Source: an uncultured Bacteroides sp. (GTDB lineage: Bacteria > Bacteroidota > Bacteroidia > Bacteroidales > Bacteroidaceae). Taken from it: a DNA stretch of 64,000 nucleotides. The notes beneath the pieces are model-generated. The model worked only from the letters and a program-made list of their open reading frames with translations, was not told the origin of the DNA and made no database searches. Location of the stretch: positions 40,733 through 104,732 of the forward strand of contig UQTJ01000007.1 in NCBI GenBank assembly GCA_900544075.1, read 5' to 3'. Positions 8,792-18,288 of the stretch are shown piece after piece. The stretch's first letter is position 1. Every line of letters starts with the position of its first letter. The position numbers and the translations under genes are program-made.

Positions 8792-9442
8792 TCAGTTCAA
8801 GGGAATGCTCAAGAAGCCTTTAGACAGTGCTTTCACCACCAGGTCTGTAGCGTTTCGTGCCCCGAATTTCAACATAAGGTTTTTGCGGTGCCATTCCACA
8901 GTATTTTCGGATATAAACAGATTTTCCGAAATTTCGTGTGTATTCATGCCTTTGGCTATTGCTTTCAATACCTCAAGTTCGCGCATGGTAGGAATGGATG
9001 ACAGTTCGTCTCCCACATTACTGTTTTTTTCTTTTTCTTTATATATTTTCTTAAATCCGGGACAGTAATATGTACCGCCTTCAAGCACAGTCTTTACCGC
9101 ATCCACTATGTGCATTCCTGCTGAGGTCTTGAATACAACTCCGTTTATTTCCGGTGATTTCAGCTTGTTCACTATCCATACTTCTTCGTGCATGGTGCTT
9201 ACTATGATTTTGGCTTCAGGTGATTGACTTTTTATAATATGTATAAGGTCAAATCCATCCATGTCGGGTAGTGCGATATCCACAATAAATACGCTGAACT
9301 GATACTGTTTCATCAGTGATAGAAGCTGCGATGCGTTTTGTGCTATATAAACCCTGCTTCCCTCAAAAGACGAACTTAAAAGGCTTTTCAGTCCTTCCAA
9401 TATCAATGAATGGTCATCTACTATTACAATATCAGTTCTCAT
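8792..9442 (-). CDS. NarL/FixJ-family response regulator
   Basis: Two-component response regulator of 216 residues. The receiver domain has the acidic pair at Asp9-Asp10, the phosphoacceptor Asp55 in VFIVDIALPD, and the conserved Lys in VVFKTSA. The C-terminal LuxR-type helix-turn-helix covers about 145-210 (REVL-like MRELEVLKAIAKG, then ISENTVEWHRKNL). It lies 74 bp after the histidine kinase gene on the same strand, so the two form a cognate pair. The 47-bp gap to the FAS1-SusD gene makes that lipoprotein a candidate target or part of the operon. The signal and the regulon are unknown. Confidence 0.93.
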   Translation of the reverse strand: MRTDIVIVDDHSLILEGLKSLLSSSFEGSRVYIAQNASQLLSLMKQYQFSVFIVDIALPDMDGFDLIHIIKSQSPEAKIIVSTMHEEVWIVNKLKSPEINGVVFKTSAGMHIVDAVKTVLEGGTYYCPGFKKIYKEKEKNSNVGDELSSIPTMRELEVLKAIAKGMNTHEISENLFISENTVEWHRKNLMLKFGARNATDLVVKALSKGFLSIPLN

Positions 9443-9516
9443 GTGTCTTGCTGTATTTTATTTTTAACAAAAATATAGATTGTCAGTTAAATACAACCCA
9501 CGGTAACCCGTAGTTT

Positions 9517-11301
9517 TCACCTGAATATGGGAATACGGACATATACAAGTGTCCCTTTGTCTGTAGATTTTATCTCATATGTGGCGTTTATGGCCTCTGT
9601 TCTTTCTTTTAATGTACGTTTTCCTCCTCCCTTTTTTGAATTTTTTATTCCTTTTCCGTTGTCGCATATACTTATTACCAGATCCGGCAGTTCCCATTCC
9701 ATTTTTACCTCTATGTCTTTTGCCTCTGCATATTTCAGTGAATTGGAAATAGCTTCCTGGATTATACGGTAAATATTGAGTGATATATTGTCGGGCAATA
9801 CAGTCCAGTCGCAATCTTCAGGCAATGCCTTGAATGAGATTTTACATCCGGCATTTCCAATACCGTCAATATAGTTATATATCACCTGATCTATACTGGC
9901 TTCCTTAAATTCGGGTGGTAACAGTTCGTGAGATACTCTACGTATGTTTTCGCGTGCGTCAGACAGTGAAGAAAGCCATTCTTCCGGTGCTGGTTTATTG
10001 TCGGAACGTATGTTTACTTCCAGGGCATAAAGGTCGTTGCATATCCCGTCGTGCAACTCGCCAGCAAGACGCATACGTTCTTTTTCCAATTTGTCGATGT
10101 AATCTCTGGTAAGTTTCAGTTCTGTTTTTCTCTGTATTTGTGCGAATTGCCGTTCGCGGGCTTCGTTTTCACTTTTCATCTGTTCAGCCTGCAGCCTTTT
10201 GCTTTTCTGTAAATAAACGGTAATAAATACTGCCATAATTATTACAAATGAAAGCGCTATAACTAAGAATAATATGTGTAATCGATCCTTTTCCTGTTGC
10301 TCATTAAGTTCTTTAATTTCAAGTTCTTTTTTTGCGCTTTCATATTTTGCGGAGAGTTCTTCTATCTGTTTCCCTTTGCTGTCTTCAAATAGCGAATCGC
10401 TTAATATCTTTGCTTTTTCAAGAACTTCGTAGGCATTTTTGTAATCATGGCTGATACCGTATATCTGATGCAGGTTGTTATATACATCATATTGCAGGAA
10501 AGGATAATTTGATATACCGTCGAGCGACAGGATGTTTTTTGCTGTAACAATAGCGGCATCATAGTTTTTCTTTTCATTCTGTATATAAAAAAGTACCTGA
10601 TAATAATTCACGAGGCTCATGAATGAATTTATTTCCTTTGAGAGTTTTGATGCCCTTTTCATATAAACGGAATATTCACTTTCCGGCGCTCCGGTTCTGA
10701 ACAATGTCAGCATATAATATGTAATAGAGTTTAGTTCTGCTTCCGGCTGTCCTGTTTCATCGGTCAGTTTTATCGCTTTCTGGAGATATTCCTTTGCCAG
10801 TTTGTGCTGCTTTTGAGTGATGAATACAGACGATGCGACTGAATATATCTGCGAGCGGAATATCTTGTCACTGCATTTGTCTGCCGACTGGGCTGCTTTC
10901 AATGCATATTCAAATGCTTTTTCCGGATTTTTCATATCAAGATAAAGAGCCGACAGGTTATTGTACAGTGTGGTTACACTCTGTAGATTTTCTTCCGTTT
11001 CAGACTGTAGATTTACGACATGTTTTAATGCGATGTCATATGCCTTTGCCGCTTCTTCAAGTTTTCCAGATGAACGCAGATATACACCTCTTGATGTGTA
11101 GGCGTCTATTATATTTAAGACATTGCCTTCATCTTCAGCTATCTTTATTATTTCATTGCTAATCAGGATGGCAGAGTCTGTTTTCCCTATCTGGTATAAG
11201 GAATCTGCAAAACGTGACTTTTCGTCCAACGCATTTTGGGAATACAGTGCATTTAATACAATATTAAATAACACAAATAAAACTGTAACGGTTGTTTTCA
11301 T
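9517..11301 (-). CDS. TPR-sensor histidine kinase (HisKA_3 type)
   Basis: 594-residue membrane kinase. A signal peptide (1-21) is followed by about 300 residues of TPR-like helical repeats in the periplasm, a coiled-coil stretch, one transmembrane helix at 341-364, and a cytoplasmic kinase core. The dimerisation box is of the NarQ/DesK kind, RLAGELHDGICND with phosphoacceptor His417. The ATPase domain follows (N box EAISNSLKYAEA, G box ICDNGKGI). Partner of the LuxR-type regulator just downstream. Kinases of this architecture are common in Bacteroidetes as non-classical NarL systems; the ligand seen by the TPR region cannot be predicted. Confidence 0.9.
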   Translation of the reverse strand: MKTTVTVLFVLFNIVLNALYSQNALDEKSRFADSLYQIGKTDSAILISNEIIKIAEDEGNVLNIIDAYTSRGVYLRSSGKLEEAAKAYDIALKHVVNLQSETEENLQSVTTLYNNLSALYLDMKNPEKAFEYALKAAQSADKCSDKIFRSQIYSVASSVFITQKQHKLAKEYLQKAIKLTDETGQPEAELNSITYYMLTLFRTGAPESEYSVYMKRASKLSKEINSFMSLVNYYQVLFYIQNEKKNYDAAIVTAKNILSLDGISNYPFLQYDVYNNLHQIYGISHDYKNAYEVLEKAKILSDSLFEDSKGKQIEELSAKYESAKKELEIKELNEQQEKDRLHILFLVIALSFVIIMAVFITVYLQKSKRLQAEQMKSENEARERQFAQIQRKTELKLTRDYIDKLEKERMRLAGELHDGICNDLYALEVNIRSDNKPAPEEWLSSLSDARENIRRVSHELLPPEFKEASIDQVIYNYIDGIGNAGCKISFKALPEDCDWTVLPDNISLNIYRIIQEAISNSLKYAEAKDIEVKMEWELPDLVISICDNGKGIKNSKKGGGKRTLKERTEAINATYEIKSTDKGTLVYVRIPIFR

Positions 11302-11334
11302 GGTAATATGGTTTAGAGGTTATAATTAAATAGT

Positions 11335-11397
11335 AAAAATCATCTGTCATGCAAATTTAAATTTTTATTTGTAAAAACTTGCATAACAGATGATTAT
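11335..11397 (-). terminator. Terminator downstream of the GHL10 gene
   Basis: Long inverted repeat with arms AATCATCTGT plus ATGCAA-type inner pairing (about 11339-11358 against 11376-11397). On the minus strand it is followed by TTTTTACTATTT. It sits between the stop of the GHL10 gene at 11449 and the start of the histidine kinase gene at 11301, separating the two minus-strand transcription units. Confidence 0.65.
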
Positions 11398-11448
11398 TGT
11401 TTACATAATTTACAGACATACAAATCTTTATGACGTAATGTATTTTAT

Positions 11449-13119
11449 CTATTTGCGTTTGTCTGTAATAAATAAAGTAATATCTCTTATTCTTTTGTCA
11501 GGAAATATAATTTGTATTTTATATATTCCCTCCTTCAACTTTTTGATTATTTCTTCAGGTTTGTTTTGTGTTCTGAAAAGCTCTATACACGTAATGTCAT
11601 TTATAATAATAGAACTTACTTCTATGAATTCAGGTAGTTTGTTTACGCATACTAATAGCTCATTACTGTCCGGAGTGTTCAGCTCCAGCGGACAGCTTTC
11701 GTTGCCATATCTGTCAATGCTTGTAACAGCCCAGAAAAGATTGTCACAGTCGTTTGATGTGTATTTGAAATCGCTGCAGCTGTTTTTTAGACAAATTATG
11801 TTATTGGCATTGTTCGTATCGACCGGATATATCGTTGATGCATATATCCTGTATGATATTCCTCCTCTTTTGCATGAATCTGGTTTTTCCCATTTCAAGA
11901 CAATACTATCTGCTGTATAAGAAATATTTCCGTTACAAGGTGGAGATGGTGGAATGCTGTCCTGCCATGTCATAGGTGGTACGGCAGCCGGTGAAGAGTA
12001 GAATTTGTGCGTCAGACTGTCCGTAAGTCCGCAAGTGTTTTTCATCAGAAATTCGTTTCTGAAGAATGCCTGTCCGTCCAGTCTGTTATGTCTGATAAAA
12101 TGTATCTGCCTCATTATCTCGTCAATATCCCATTCCTTGGCTTTATGCTCAAGGAAATATACTCCCAATCCGGGCACAACCCATCGGCCGTGTTTGTTTT
12201 CCTGCCAGTCGAGAGCGAACGGATAAAACTGATTGTCGCGGAAATACATCATAGGGAATACTGCATCATGTATGCCTGATTCCATCCATAGCTTTGCGTC
12301 CTGATAAACGGCATTGTATGCATTCCAGCCTTTTGAACTGTATCTGCGTGTATCGTTGTATTTGCCTACAGGAGAACTGCTTATCTTCACCCACGGCTTT
12401 ATTTTCTTTACTTCATTATGGATTTTTCTTACTATCTCTGTGATATTATCCCTGCGCCATTGTGCAAGGCTTTTTCCTTTTCCGTATTTTTTGAATGTCT
12501 TTGTGTCGGGAAAGTTTTCTCCGTTTTCCGGATATCTGATATAATCTAAATGGATTCCGTCTACATCATAATTCATAACTATTTCCTTTGCCATGGCAGA
12601 TAGATATCCGGCCGTTTCAGGATTGCCCGGATCCAGATACCATGCTCTTTTGAAGTGGATGCACATCGACGGCTTTTTCTTTACAACAGATTTATTGCCA
12701 AGCAGTTTTACCTGTCTGTCATTCCCGGCCGGGATGCATACCATCCACGCATGAAGTTCCATACCGCGCTTGTGGCATTCTTCGATGGCAAATTTCAGAG
12801 GGTCATACCCCGGATTGCCACCTGTTCTTCCGGTAAGTGATTCTGCGAAAGTTTCGTATATCGAAGGATATATTACGTCGCCCCTCAGTCTGGTCTGAAA
12901 CAGAACGGTGTTGAAATTGGCTCTTTTCAGCATGTCTAAGTGTCTGCATAGTTCTTCTTTCTGCAGCTTGATTCCATATCCGGAAGTGGCTTTTGTCTTA
13001 GGCCAGTCAAGACCTCCTATGGTCGTTATCCATGCAGCTCTTATTTCATATTTGGGGGATGCGGAAATATTTGATATAAATATTATCAACAGGGATATAA
13101 TAGTTATGATTCTTTGCAT
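11449..13119 (-). CDS. GHL10 (DUF187) family glycoside-hydrolase-like exported protein
   Basis: 556-residue exported protein of the glycosyl hydrolase-like 10 group. The ATG at 13119 is chosen because it directly precedes a hydrophobic signal peptide (MQRIITIISLLIIFIS); the longer frame would need a TTG at 13140. The TIM-barrel-like domain begins IRAAWITTIGGLDWP and includes the characteristic FQTRLRGDVIYPS and VDGIHLDYIRYP blocks. A fibronectin III-like domain (about 395-480) and a short C-terminal beta domain follow. Members of this family are proposed to act on glycans or peptidoglycan, but substrates are mostly undefined. It is a single-gene unit with its own terminator. Confidence 0.85.
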   Translation of the reverse strand: MQRIITIISLLIIFISNISASPKYEIRAAWITTIGGLDWPKTKATSGYGIKLQKEELCRHLDMLKRANFNTVLFQTRLRGDVIYPSIYETFAESLTGRTGGNPGYDPLKFAIEECHKRGMELHAWMVCIPAGNDRQVKLLGNKSVVKKKPSMCIHFKRAWYLDPGNPETAGYLSAMAKEIVMNYDVDGIHLDYIRYPENGENFPDTKTFKKYGKGKSLAQWRRDNITEIVRKIHNEVKKIKPWVKISSSPVGKYNDTRRYSSKGWNAYNAVYQDAKLWMESGIHDAVFPMMYFRDNQFYPFALDWQENKHGRWVVPGLGVYFLEHKAKEWDIDEIMRQIHFIRHNRLDGQAFFRNEFLMKNTCGLTDSLTHKFYSSPAAVPPMTWQDSIPPSPPCNGNISYTADSIVLKWEKPDSCKRGGISYRIYASTIYPVDTNNANNIICLKNSCSDFKYTSNDCDNLFWAVTSIDRYGNESCPLELNTPDSNELLVCVNKLPEFIEVSSIIINDITCIELFRTQNKPEEIIKKLKEGIYKIQIIFPDKRIRDITLFITDKRK

Positions 13120-13196
13120 ATTATTGAATTTTGTATGCAAAGATAGTGAGAGTTTGCCGAAAAAACTTCTTTATGGTGCTAATATGTGATTTTATG

Positions 13197-13227
13197 TTTC
13201 ATTTCTGACTAAATAACATTATTTTTG
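13197..13227 (+). promoter_or_regulatory. Bacteroidales-type promoter for cstA
   Basis: TTTC at 13197-13200, a 19-nt spacer, then TATTTTTG at 13220-13227. This matches the Bacteroides consensus TTTG-N19-21-TAnnTTTG with one mismatch in the -33 box. It lies 35 bp before the cstA ATG. Confidence 0.5.
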
Positions 13228-13262
13228 CAACTCAAGACGATAAAAATCAAACAAAAAATATT

Positions 13263-14693
13263 ATGATAACATTTAGTTTAGCTTTAGTATTACTTATTGT
13301 AGGTTATCTGGTTTACGGAAAGTATGTTGACAGACTTTTCCAGCCGGATTCATCACGCAAGACTCCTGCCGTAACTATGGCCGATGGGGTGGATTTTATT
13401 CCTCTTCCTACGTGGAAGATTTTTATGATTCAGTTTCTTAACATTGCCGGTCTTGGCCCTATTTTCGGGGCTATAATGGGAGCTCAGTTCGGTACGGCAT
13501 CCTATCTTTGGATAGTATTCGGTACTATATTTGCAGGGGCTGTGCACGATTTCTTTTCAGGTGCGCTTTCTATCCGCAATTCGGGTGAGAGTCTTCCTGA
13601 GATTATAGGACGATATCTCGGTCTTACAACAAAGAAAGTGGCTTGTATTTTTACCGTACTTCTTATGATACTCGTGGGTGCGGTGTTTGTGTCAGGTCCG
13701 GCAGAATTATTGGCCGGTATGACTCCTGATTATATGGATATGTATTTCTGGATGATAGTGATATTCATTTATTACATCCTTGCCACAATGCTTCCTATCG
13801 ACAAAATCATCGGCCGCATCTATCCGCTGTTTGCTTTTGCCCTGTTGTTTATGGCTGTAGGAATCCTTGTAATGCTTTATGTCAAGTCGCCTGAATTGCC
13901 TGAAATGTGGGACGGTTTCGGAACAAAATATGAGAAGAATCCTATCTTCCCGATGATGTTCATTTCCATTGCATGTGGAGCAATAAGCGGTTTTCATGCC
14001 ACACAGTCACCGCTTATGGCCAGATGTATGGTAAATGAAAAACACTGCCGTCCTATATTCTATGGTGCAATGGTAACGGAAGGTATAGTAGCCTTGATTT
14101 GGGCTGCGGCTGCAACATATTTCTTCCACGAAAATGGAATTGTGGACCAGGCTACTGGTATAGCTTATTCGGGTGCAAAAGTAGCTACGGATATTTCAAA
14201 TCAGTGGCTCGGAACTTTCGGTGGAATACTTGCTATATTGGGGATTGTGGCAGCTCCTATCACCAGCGGTGATACGGCACTCCGTTCCGCGCGACTTATA
14301 GTTGCCGATTTCCTTGGTATCGAACAGCGAAGCATTGCAAAACGTCTGCTGATATGTATTCCTATCTTCCTTCTTACAGTGGGACTACTTGTGTTCAGTT
14401 TCAGTAATGCAGAAGGGTTCAAGATTATCTGGCGATATTTTGCATGGTGTAATCAGACTCTTTCTGTATTTACACTTTGGGCTATAACTGTCTATCTGGT
14501 CAAGAATAAGAAAAACTATTGGGTGACTCTCATTCCTGCCTTGTTTATGACATGCGTATGTTCTACATATATATTGATAGCACCGGAAGGTTTCAGTCTT
14601 TCGCCGGCTGTATCTTATTGGGGAGGAGCGGCATGTGTTATAATAGCTGCAATATGGTTTGTGGCATGGTATAGAAAATCTGTTAAACACTAA
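13263..14693 (+). CDS. cstA: CstA-family carbon starvation protein
   Basis: Polytopic inner-membrane protein of the CstA/BtsT family, known for uptake of peptides or pyruvate. 476 residues, much shorter than the roughly 700-residue E. coli proteins but with the conserved core: LNIAGLGPIFGAIMGAQFG at about 60-78, then VHDFFSGALSIRN and ITSGDTALRSARL at about 335-350. About twelve or more hydrophobic segments are visible. First gene of a plus-strand cluster with a YbjQ-like gene 12 bp downstream and an outer-membrane barrel. The family is certain; whether this short form carries peptides or pyruvate is open. Confidence 0.9.
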   Translation: MITFSLALVLLIVGYLVYGKYVDRLFQPDSSRKTPAVTMADGVDFIPLPTWKIFMIQFLNIAGLGPIFGAIMGAQFGTASYLWIVFGTIFAGAVHDFFSGALSIRNSGESLPEIIGRYLGLTTKKVACIFTVLLMILVGAVFVSGPAELLAGMTPDYMDMYFWMIVIFIYYILATMLPIDKIIGRIYPLFAFALLFMAVGILVMLYVKSPELPEMWDGFGTKYEKNPIFPMMFISIACGAISGFHATQSPLMARCMVNEKHCRPIFYGAMVTEGIVALIWAAAATYFFHENGIVDQATGIAYSGAKVATDISNQWLGTFGGILAILGIVAAPITSGDTALRSARLIVADFLGIEQRSIAKRLLICIPIFLLTVGLLVFSFSNAEGFKIIWRYFAWCNQTLSVFTLWAITVYLVKNKKNYWVTLIPALFMTCVCSTYILIAPEGFSLSPAVSYWGGAACVIIAAIWFVAWYRKSVKH

Positions 14694-14705
14694 AATATAG
14701 ATAAT

Positions 14706-15026
14706 ATGTTAATGACAACAACGAATAATGTGGAAGGCAGACGTATTTTGCATTATTATGGAATAGTTTCCGGTGAAACTATAATCGGTGCAAACATGTT
14801 CAGAGATTTGTTTGCAAGTATTCGCGATATCGTAGGCGGACGTGCCGGTTCTTACGAAGAGGTATTGCGTCAGGCAAAAGATAGTGCGATGAAAGAAATG
14901 TGTGATGAGGCTATGCGTCTTGGAGCAAATGCAGTAATAGGTATAGACCTTGATTTTGAAACTGTAGGAGGAAACGGAAGTATGCTAATGGTGACAGCTT
15001 CTGGTACTGCGGTGTATCTGGAATAA
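14706..15026 (+). CDS. YbjQ/UPF0145 family protein
   Basis: 106-residue cytoplasmic protein of the YbjQ family, annotated in databases as a heavy-metal-binding domain; these form small ring-like oligomers. The typical order is visible: ILHYYGIVSGETIIGANMFRDLFASIRDIVGGRAGSYE in the first half, then DEAMRLGANAVIGIDLDFETVGGNGSMLMVTASGTAV. Only two acidic/thiol residues look like possible metal ligands, so metal binding is not supported here. It lies 12 bp after cstA and 16 bp before the barrel gene, so it is cotranscribed with both. Function unknown. Confidence 0.82.
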   Translation: MLMTTTNNVEGRRILHYYGIVSGETIIGANMFRDLFASIRDIVGGRAGSYEEVLRQAKDSAMKEMCDEAMRLGANAVIGIDLDFETVGGNGSMLMVTASGTAVYLE

Positions 15027-15042
15027 AAAATATTGGGTAGAG

Positions 15043-16284
15043 ATGAAGAAAAGTTTAGTTTTATTGGCCTTTGTGGCTTTACCGGGGTTGATGATGGCCC
15101 AAAAGAAAGGTTTTGATTACAAATTCTATGGTCAGGTTCGTACCGACCTGTTCTATAACTCAAGAGCCAATTCGGAAACGGTTGACGGATTGTTTTATAT
15201 GTATCCTAAGAATATCTCACCGGACTCGGATGGAAAAGACCTCAATAGTTTTGCCAACGGCGGTTTCTATACACTTTATTCCCGACTGGGAATTGATATT
15301 GACGGACCTAAACTGATGGGAAAGATAAAGACTTCGGCTAAGTTGGAAGTTGATTTCCGTGGTTCAGGTACTTCATTCTCGATGTTGCGTATGCGTCATG
15401 TATATTTCAATCTCGACTGGGGTAAATCTGCTTTGCTTGTAGGTCAGACATGGCATCCTCTTTACGGTGATGTTGCTCCGGACATTCTGAATCTGAATAT
15501 GGGTGCTCCGTTTCAGCCTTTCAGCCGTGCTCCACAGTTGAGATACAGATTTACCACTCAGGGATTTGTACTTACTGCATCAGCCATATGGCAGTCGCAG
15601 TATCTTTCTGTAGGCCCTGCGAACAATACTCCGGGAACTACGGAAACTGCTAAAAGCCAGAATTTCATAAAGAACAGTTGTGTGCCTGAATTCTATTTTG
15701 GAGCCGACTACAGAACTTTGGGAATGATTCTTGGTGCAGGTGTGCATGTATCGTCAATGACTCCGCGTACACAGTCGGAAACAGGCAATGGAGTATATAA
15801 GGTGAACGAACGTATCACGGGTGTTTCCGGTGAAGCTCATGTGAAATATGTGAAAGATAAATTCTCATTCTCTGCAAAGACTTTATTAAGTACAAACCTT
15901 ACGATGACAAGTACAGTTGGCGGATACGGAGTGACTCATGTAGATGCACGTACAGGCGAGCAGGAATATGCGCCTCTGAGAGTTTCTCATTCATGGGTAA
16001 ATATGGTTTACGGAAGCAAGTTGCGTTTCGGCGTTTTTGCCGGATATCTTAAAAATCTTGGAGCAAGGGAAGAGGTTTCAGGCCTGATTGGTACAGGTAC
16101 AAATCTTGACCAGCTATCAAGCGCGACAGCCGAACTTACATACAATATTCCTAACTGGAAATTTGGAATGGAATATTCATGGACAGGAGCATGGTATGGA
16201 AAAAATGATTCCAAGGGTAAGGTATTTGATACCAATCTTGTGAAGAATAACCGTATAGTGTTTACTGCAATGTTCCAGTTCTGA
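15043..16284 (+). CDS. Outer-membrane beta-barrel protein, porin-like (DcaP-type?)
   Basis: 413-residue exported protein with a clean signal peptide (cleavage near MMAQ-KKG). Many amphipathic strands alternate aromatic and polar residues (FYGQVRTDLFYNS, AKLEVDFRG, FNLDWGKSALLVGQTWHPL). The C-terminus, FTAMFQF, ends in Phe as barrel proteins recognised by the BAM machinery do. The start of the barrel resembles DcaP-like porins, but the match is by eye only. It follows cstA and ybjQ in the same unit, so it may supply the outer-membrane pore for the CstA substrate. A 33-bp gap leads to the DUF3857 genes. Confidence 0.65.
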   Translation: MKKSLVLLAFVALPGLMMAQKKGFDYKFYGQVRTDLFYNSRANSETVDGLFYMYPKNISPDSDGKDLNSFANGGFYTLYSRLGIDIDGPKLMGKIKTSAKLEVDFRGSGTSFSMLRMRHVYFNLDWGKSALLVGQTWHPLYGDVAPDILNLNMGAPFQPFSRAPQLRYRFTTQGFVLTASAIWQSQYLSVGPANNTPGTTETAKSQNFIKNSCVPEFYFGADYRTLGMILGAGVHVSSMTPRTQSETGNGVYKVNERITGVSGEAHVKYVKDKFSFSAKTLLSTNLTMTSTVGGYGVTHVDARTGEQEYAPLRVSHSWVNMVYGSKLRFGVFAGYLKNLGAREEVSGLIGTGTNLDQLSSATAELTYNIPNWKFGMEYSWTGAWYGKNDSKGKVFDTNLVKNNRIVFTAMFQF

Positions 16285-16317
16285 TAAAGTAGTATTAACC
16301 TGCAAAGCAATAATAAT

Positions 16318-18273
16318 ATGAAGACTAAAGTTCTTTTCCTGTTTGCATCTTTGTTTGTTGTCTCTGCAAACTCTCTGGCAAGTCCGTTTGCCAAATATAA
16401 GAAGTGGCTTGACAAGGACAAATTTTCAAACTATGCATCTGTCACTTTGCTTGACAGTACAAATGTGTCTGTACAGCCTACCGGACAGGGAGCATTCTCC
16501 GTGGTAAAGGCCATTAAGATACAAAACCTGAAGGGAGTGGTTACAAACCGTGTTCTGAAGTATGATTATGACCCTTTGACTGCCGCTGCAAAGTTCAAGG
16601 TGGTAAGGATTTATCATGAGGACGGTACATATACCGAAGTGGACGTTAGCAAGACCTGTGATTATGCGGCACCTGCAAGAATGATTTACTGGGGTGCAAG
16701 GCAGATTATGTTACAGCTTGATAATTTGAAACCGGGAGATATAATCTATTATGAGATAGATAAGAAAGGTTTCACATATGCACTTCTTGGAGCCGAGAAT
16801 GAAGATGATTCTCGTTTTATTCCTCCTATGCGCGGACAGTTCTATGATATTGTACCTTTCTGGGTTTCAGAGCCAACCATGAGAAAAGTCTACAGAGTGG
16901 GGATGCCTATGGAAAAAGAACTTCAGTTTCAGTTCTATCAGGGTGAATGTTCCTCATCTATGCGTTATGAGGATGGAAGGAAGATATATACATTTGCTAT
17001 GGACGATGTAATGCCTTTCGATAAGGAGCCTAATATGGTTGACCTTTTTGATGCTGCCCCAAAACTTATGATGTCGACAACTCCGGATTGGAAAGAAAAA
17101 TCACGCTGGTTCAATAAGGTAAATGAGGATTACGGCAGTTTCAATGCCATCCCTGAAGCGCAGAAGAAAGTTGATGAACTGATAAAAGGCAAGAAAACTG
17201 ATATGGAGAAAATAGCTGTTCTCACACACTGGGTAGCTGACAATATCCGTTATGCCGGAATTACAATGGGAAAAGGTGAAGGCTTCACTCTGCATAATCT
17301 GAAAATGAACTATACCGACCGTTGTGGCGTATGTAAGGATATAGCAGGAACATTGGTGGCATTCCTTCGTATGGCAGGTTTCGATGCATATCCGGCAATG
17401 ACAATGGCAGGTAGTAGGGTGGAAAGCATACCGGCCGACCATTTCAATCATTGTGTGGCTGTTGTGAAACTAAGCAACGGTACTCTTATGCCTCTGGACC
17501 CTACGTGGGTTCCTTTCTGTCGCGAATTGTGGAGCAGTGCCGAACAGCAGCAGAACTATCTGCCGGGTATTCCTGAAGGCTCCGACCTTTGTGTTACTCC
17601 GGTTTCTGCACCGGAAAACCATTATGTACGCATCCAAGCCAAGAATCGACTGAATGCTGACGGAACTTTGGTTGGAAAATTCACAATATCAGCCGAAGGA
17701 CAGAGCGACAGCAATATACGCCGTATTTTTACAACAGGCTTCCAGAGCGAATGGCGAAATACAATGGAAAAACAATTGCTTAATGTTTCTCCAAAGGCTG
17801 TTATGAAGAGTGTGGACTACGGACGCTCTCCAAAAGACTATCAGAAAGCACCAATAAGCATAACATTCACTTATGAGATTCCTGAATATGCTATGACAGG
17901 CGATGGTGAGCTGATTTTCAAACCATTCGTAATGAATAATCTTTATACTCAGGTGCTGTCTTTCCTTCGTATAAATACAGACTTGGAGGACCGTAAATAT
18001 GGATTTAAGGATTCTTGTTCTCGCCTTGTAGAGGTTGAGGAAAAACTGTCTTTACCTTCAGGATATAATATGCTTGGTGAAGAAAGGAAGATAAGTATCG
18101 ATGGTGAGGCTGCCGATTTTGGTGGAATACTTAAACAGACAGGGAATAAGATTTTTCTTGATGCAAAACTTTCTCTATATAAGAGAGTTTATACAGCTGA
18201 TGATTGGGATGATTTCCGCAATTCAGTTAATGCCTATAAATCTTTTGGTGAGTATATTGTAGTTAGAAAATAA
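16318..18273 (+). CDS. DUF3857 protein with intact transglutaminase-like triad, exported
   Basis: 651-residue exported protein (signal peptide ending NSLAS). An N-terminal DUF3857 beta domain (about 30-250) is followed by a transglutaminase-like cysteine protease fold. The triad is complete: Cys339 in RCGVCKD, His378 in FNHCVAVV and Asp394 in LDPTW. A C-terminal DUF2569/DUF3858-like beta region follows. Such proteins are common in Bacteroidetes and presumed periplasmic, but their substrate is not known. The next gene, 15 bp downstream, encodes a shorter relative that has lost the cysteine, so the pair probably works together. Confidence 0.85.
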   Translation: MKTKVLFLFASLFVVSANSLASPFAKYKKWLDKDKFSNYASVTLLDSTNVSVQPTGQGAFSVVKAIKIQNLKGVVTNRVLKYDYDPLTAAAKFKVVRIYHEDGTYTEVDVSKTCDYAAPARMIYWGARQIMLQLDNLKPGDIIYYEIDKKGFTYALLGAENEDDSRFIPPMRGQFYDIVPFWVSEPTMRKVYRVGMPMEKELQFQFYQGECSSSMRYEDGRKIYTFAMDDVMPFDKEPNMVDLFDAAPKLMMSTTPDWKEKSRWFNKVNEDYGSFNAIPEAQKKVDELIKGKKTDMEKIAVLTHWVADNIRYAGITMGKGEGFTLHNLKMNYTDRCGVCKDIAGTLVAFLRMAGFDAYPAMTMAGSRVESIPADHFNHCVAVVKLSNGTLMPLDPTWVPFCRELWSSAEQQQNYLPGIPEGSDLCVTPVSAPENHYVRIQAKNRLNADGTLVGKFTISAEGQSDSNIRRIFTTGFQSEWRNTMEKQLLNVSPKAVMKSVDYGRSPKDYQKAPISITFTYEIPEYAMTGDGELIFKPFVMNNLYTQVLSFLRINTDLEDRKYGFKDSCSRLVEVEEKLSLPSGYNMLGEERKISIDGEAADFGGILKQTGNKIFLDAKLSLYKRVYTADDWDDFRNSVNAYKSFGEYIVVRK

Positions 18274-18288
18274 ATAAAGCGTTAGATT

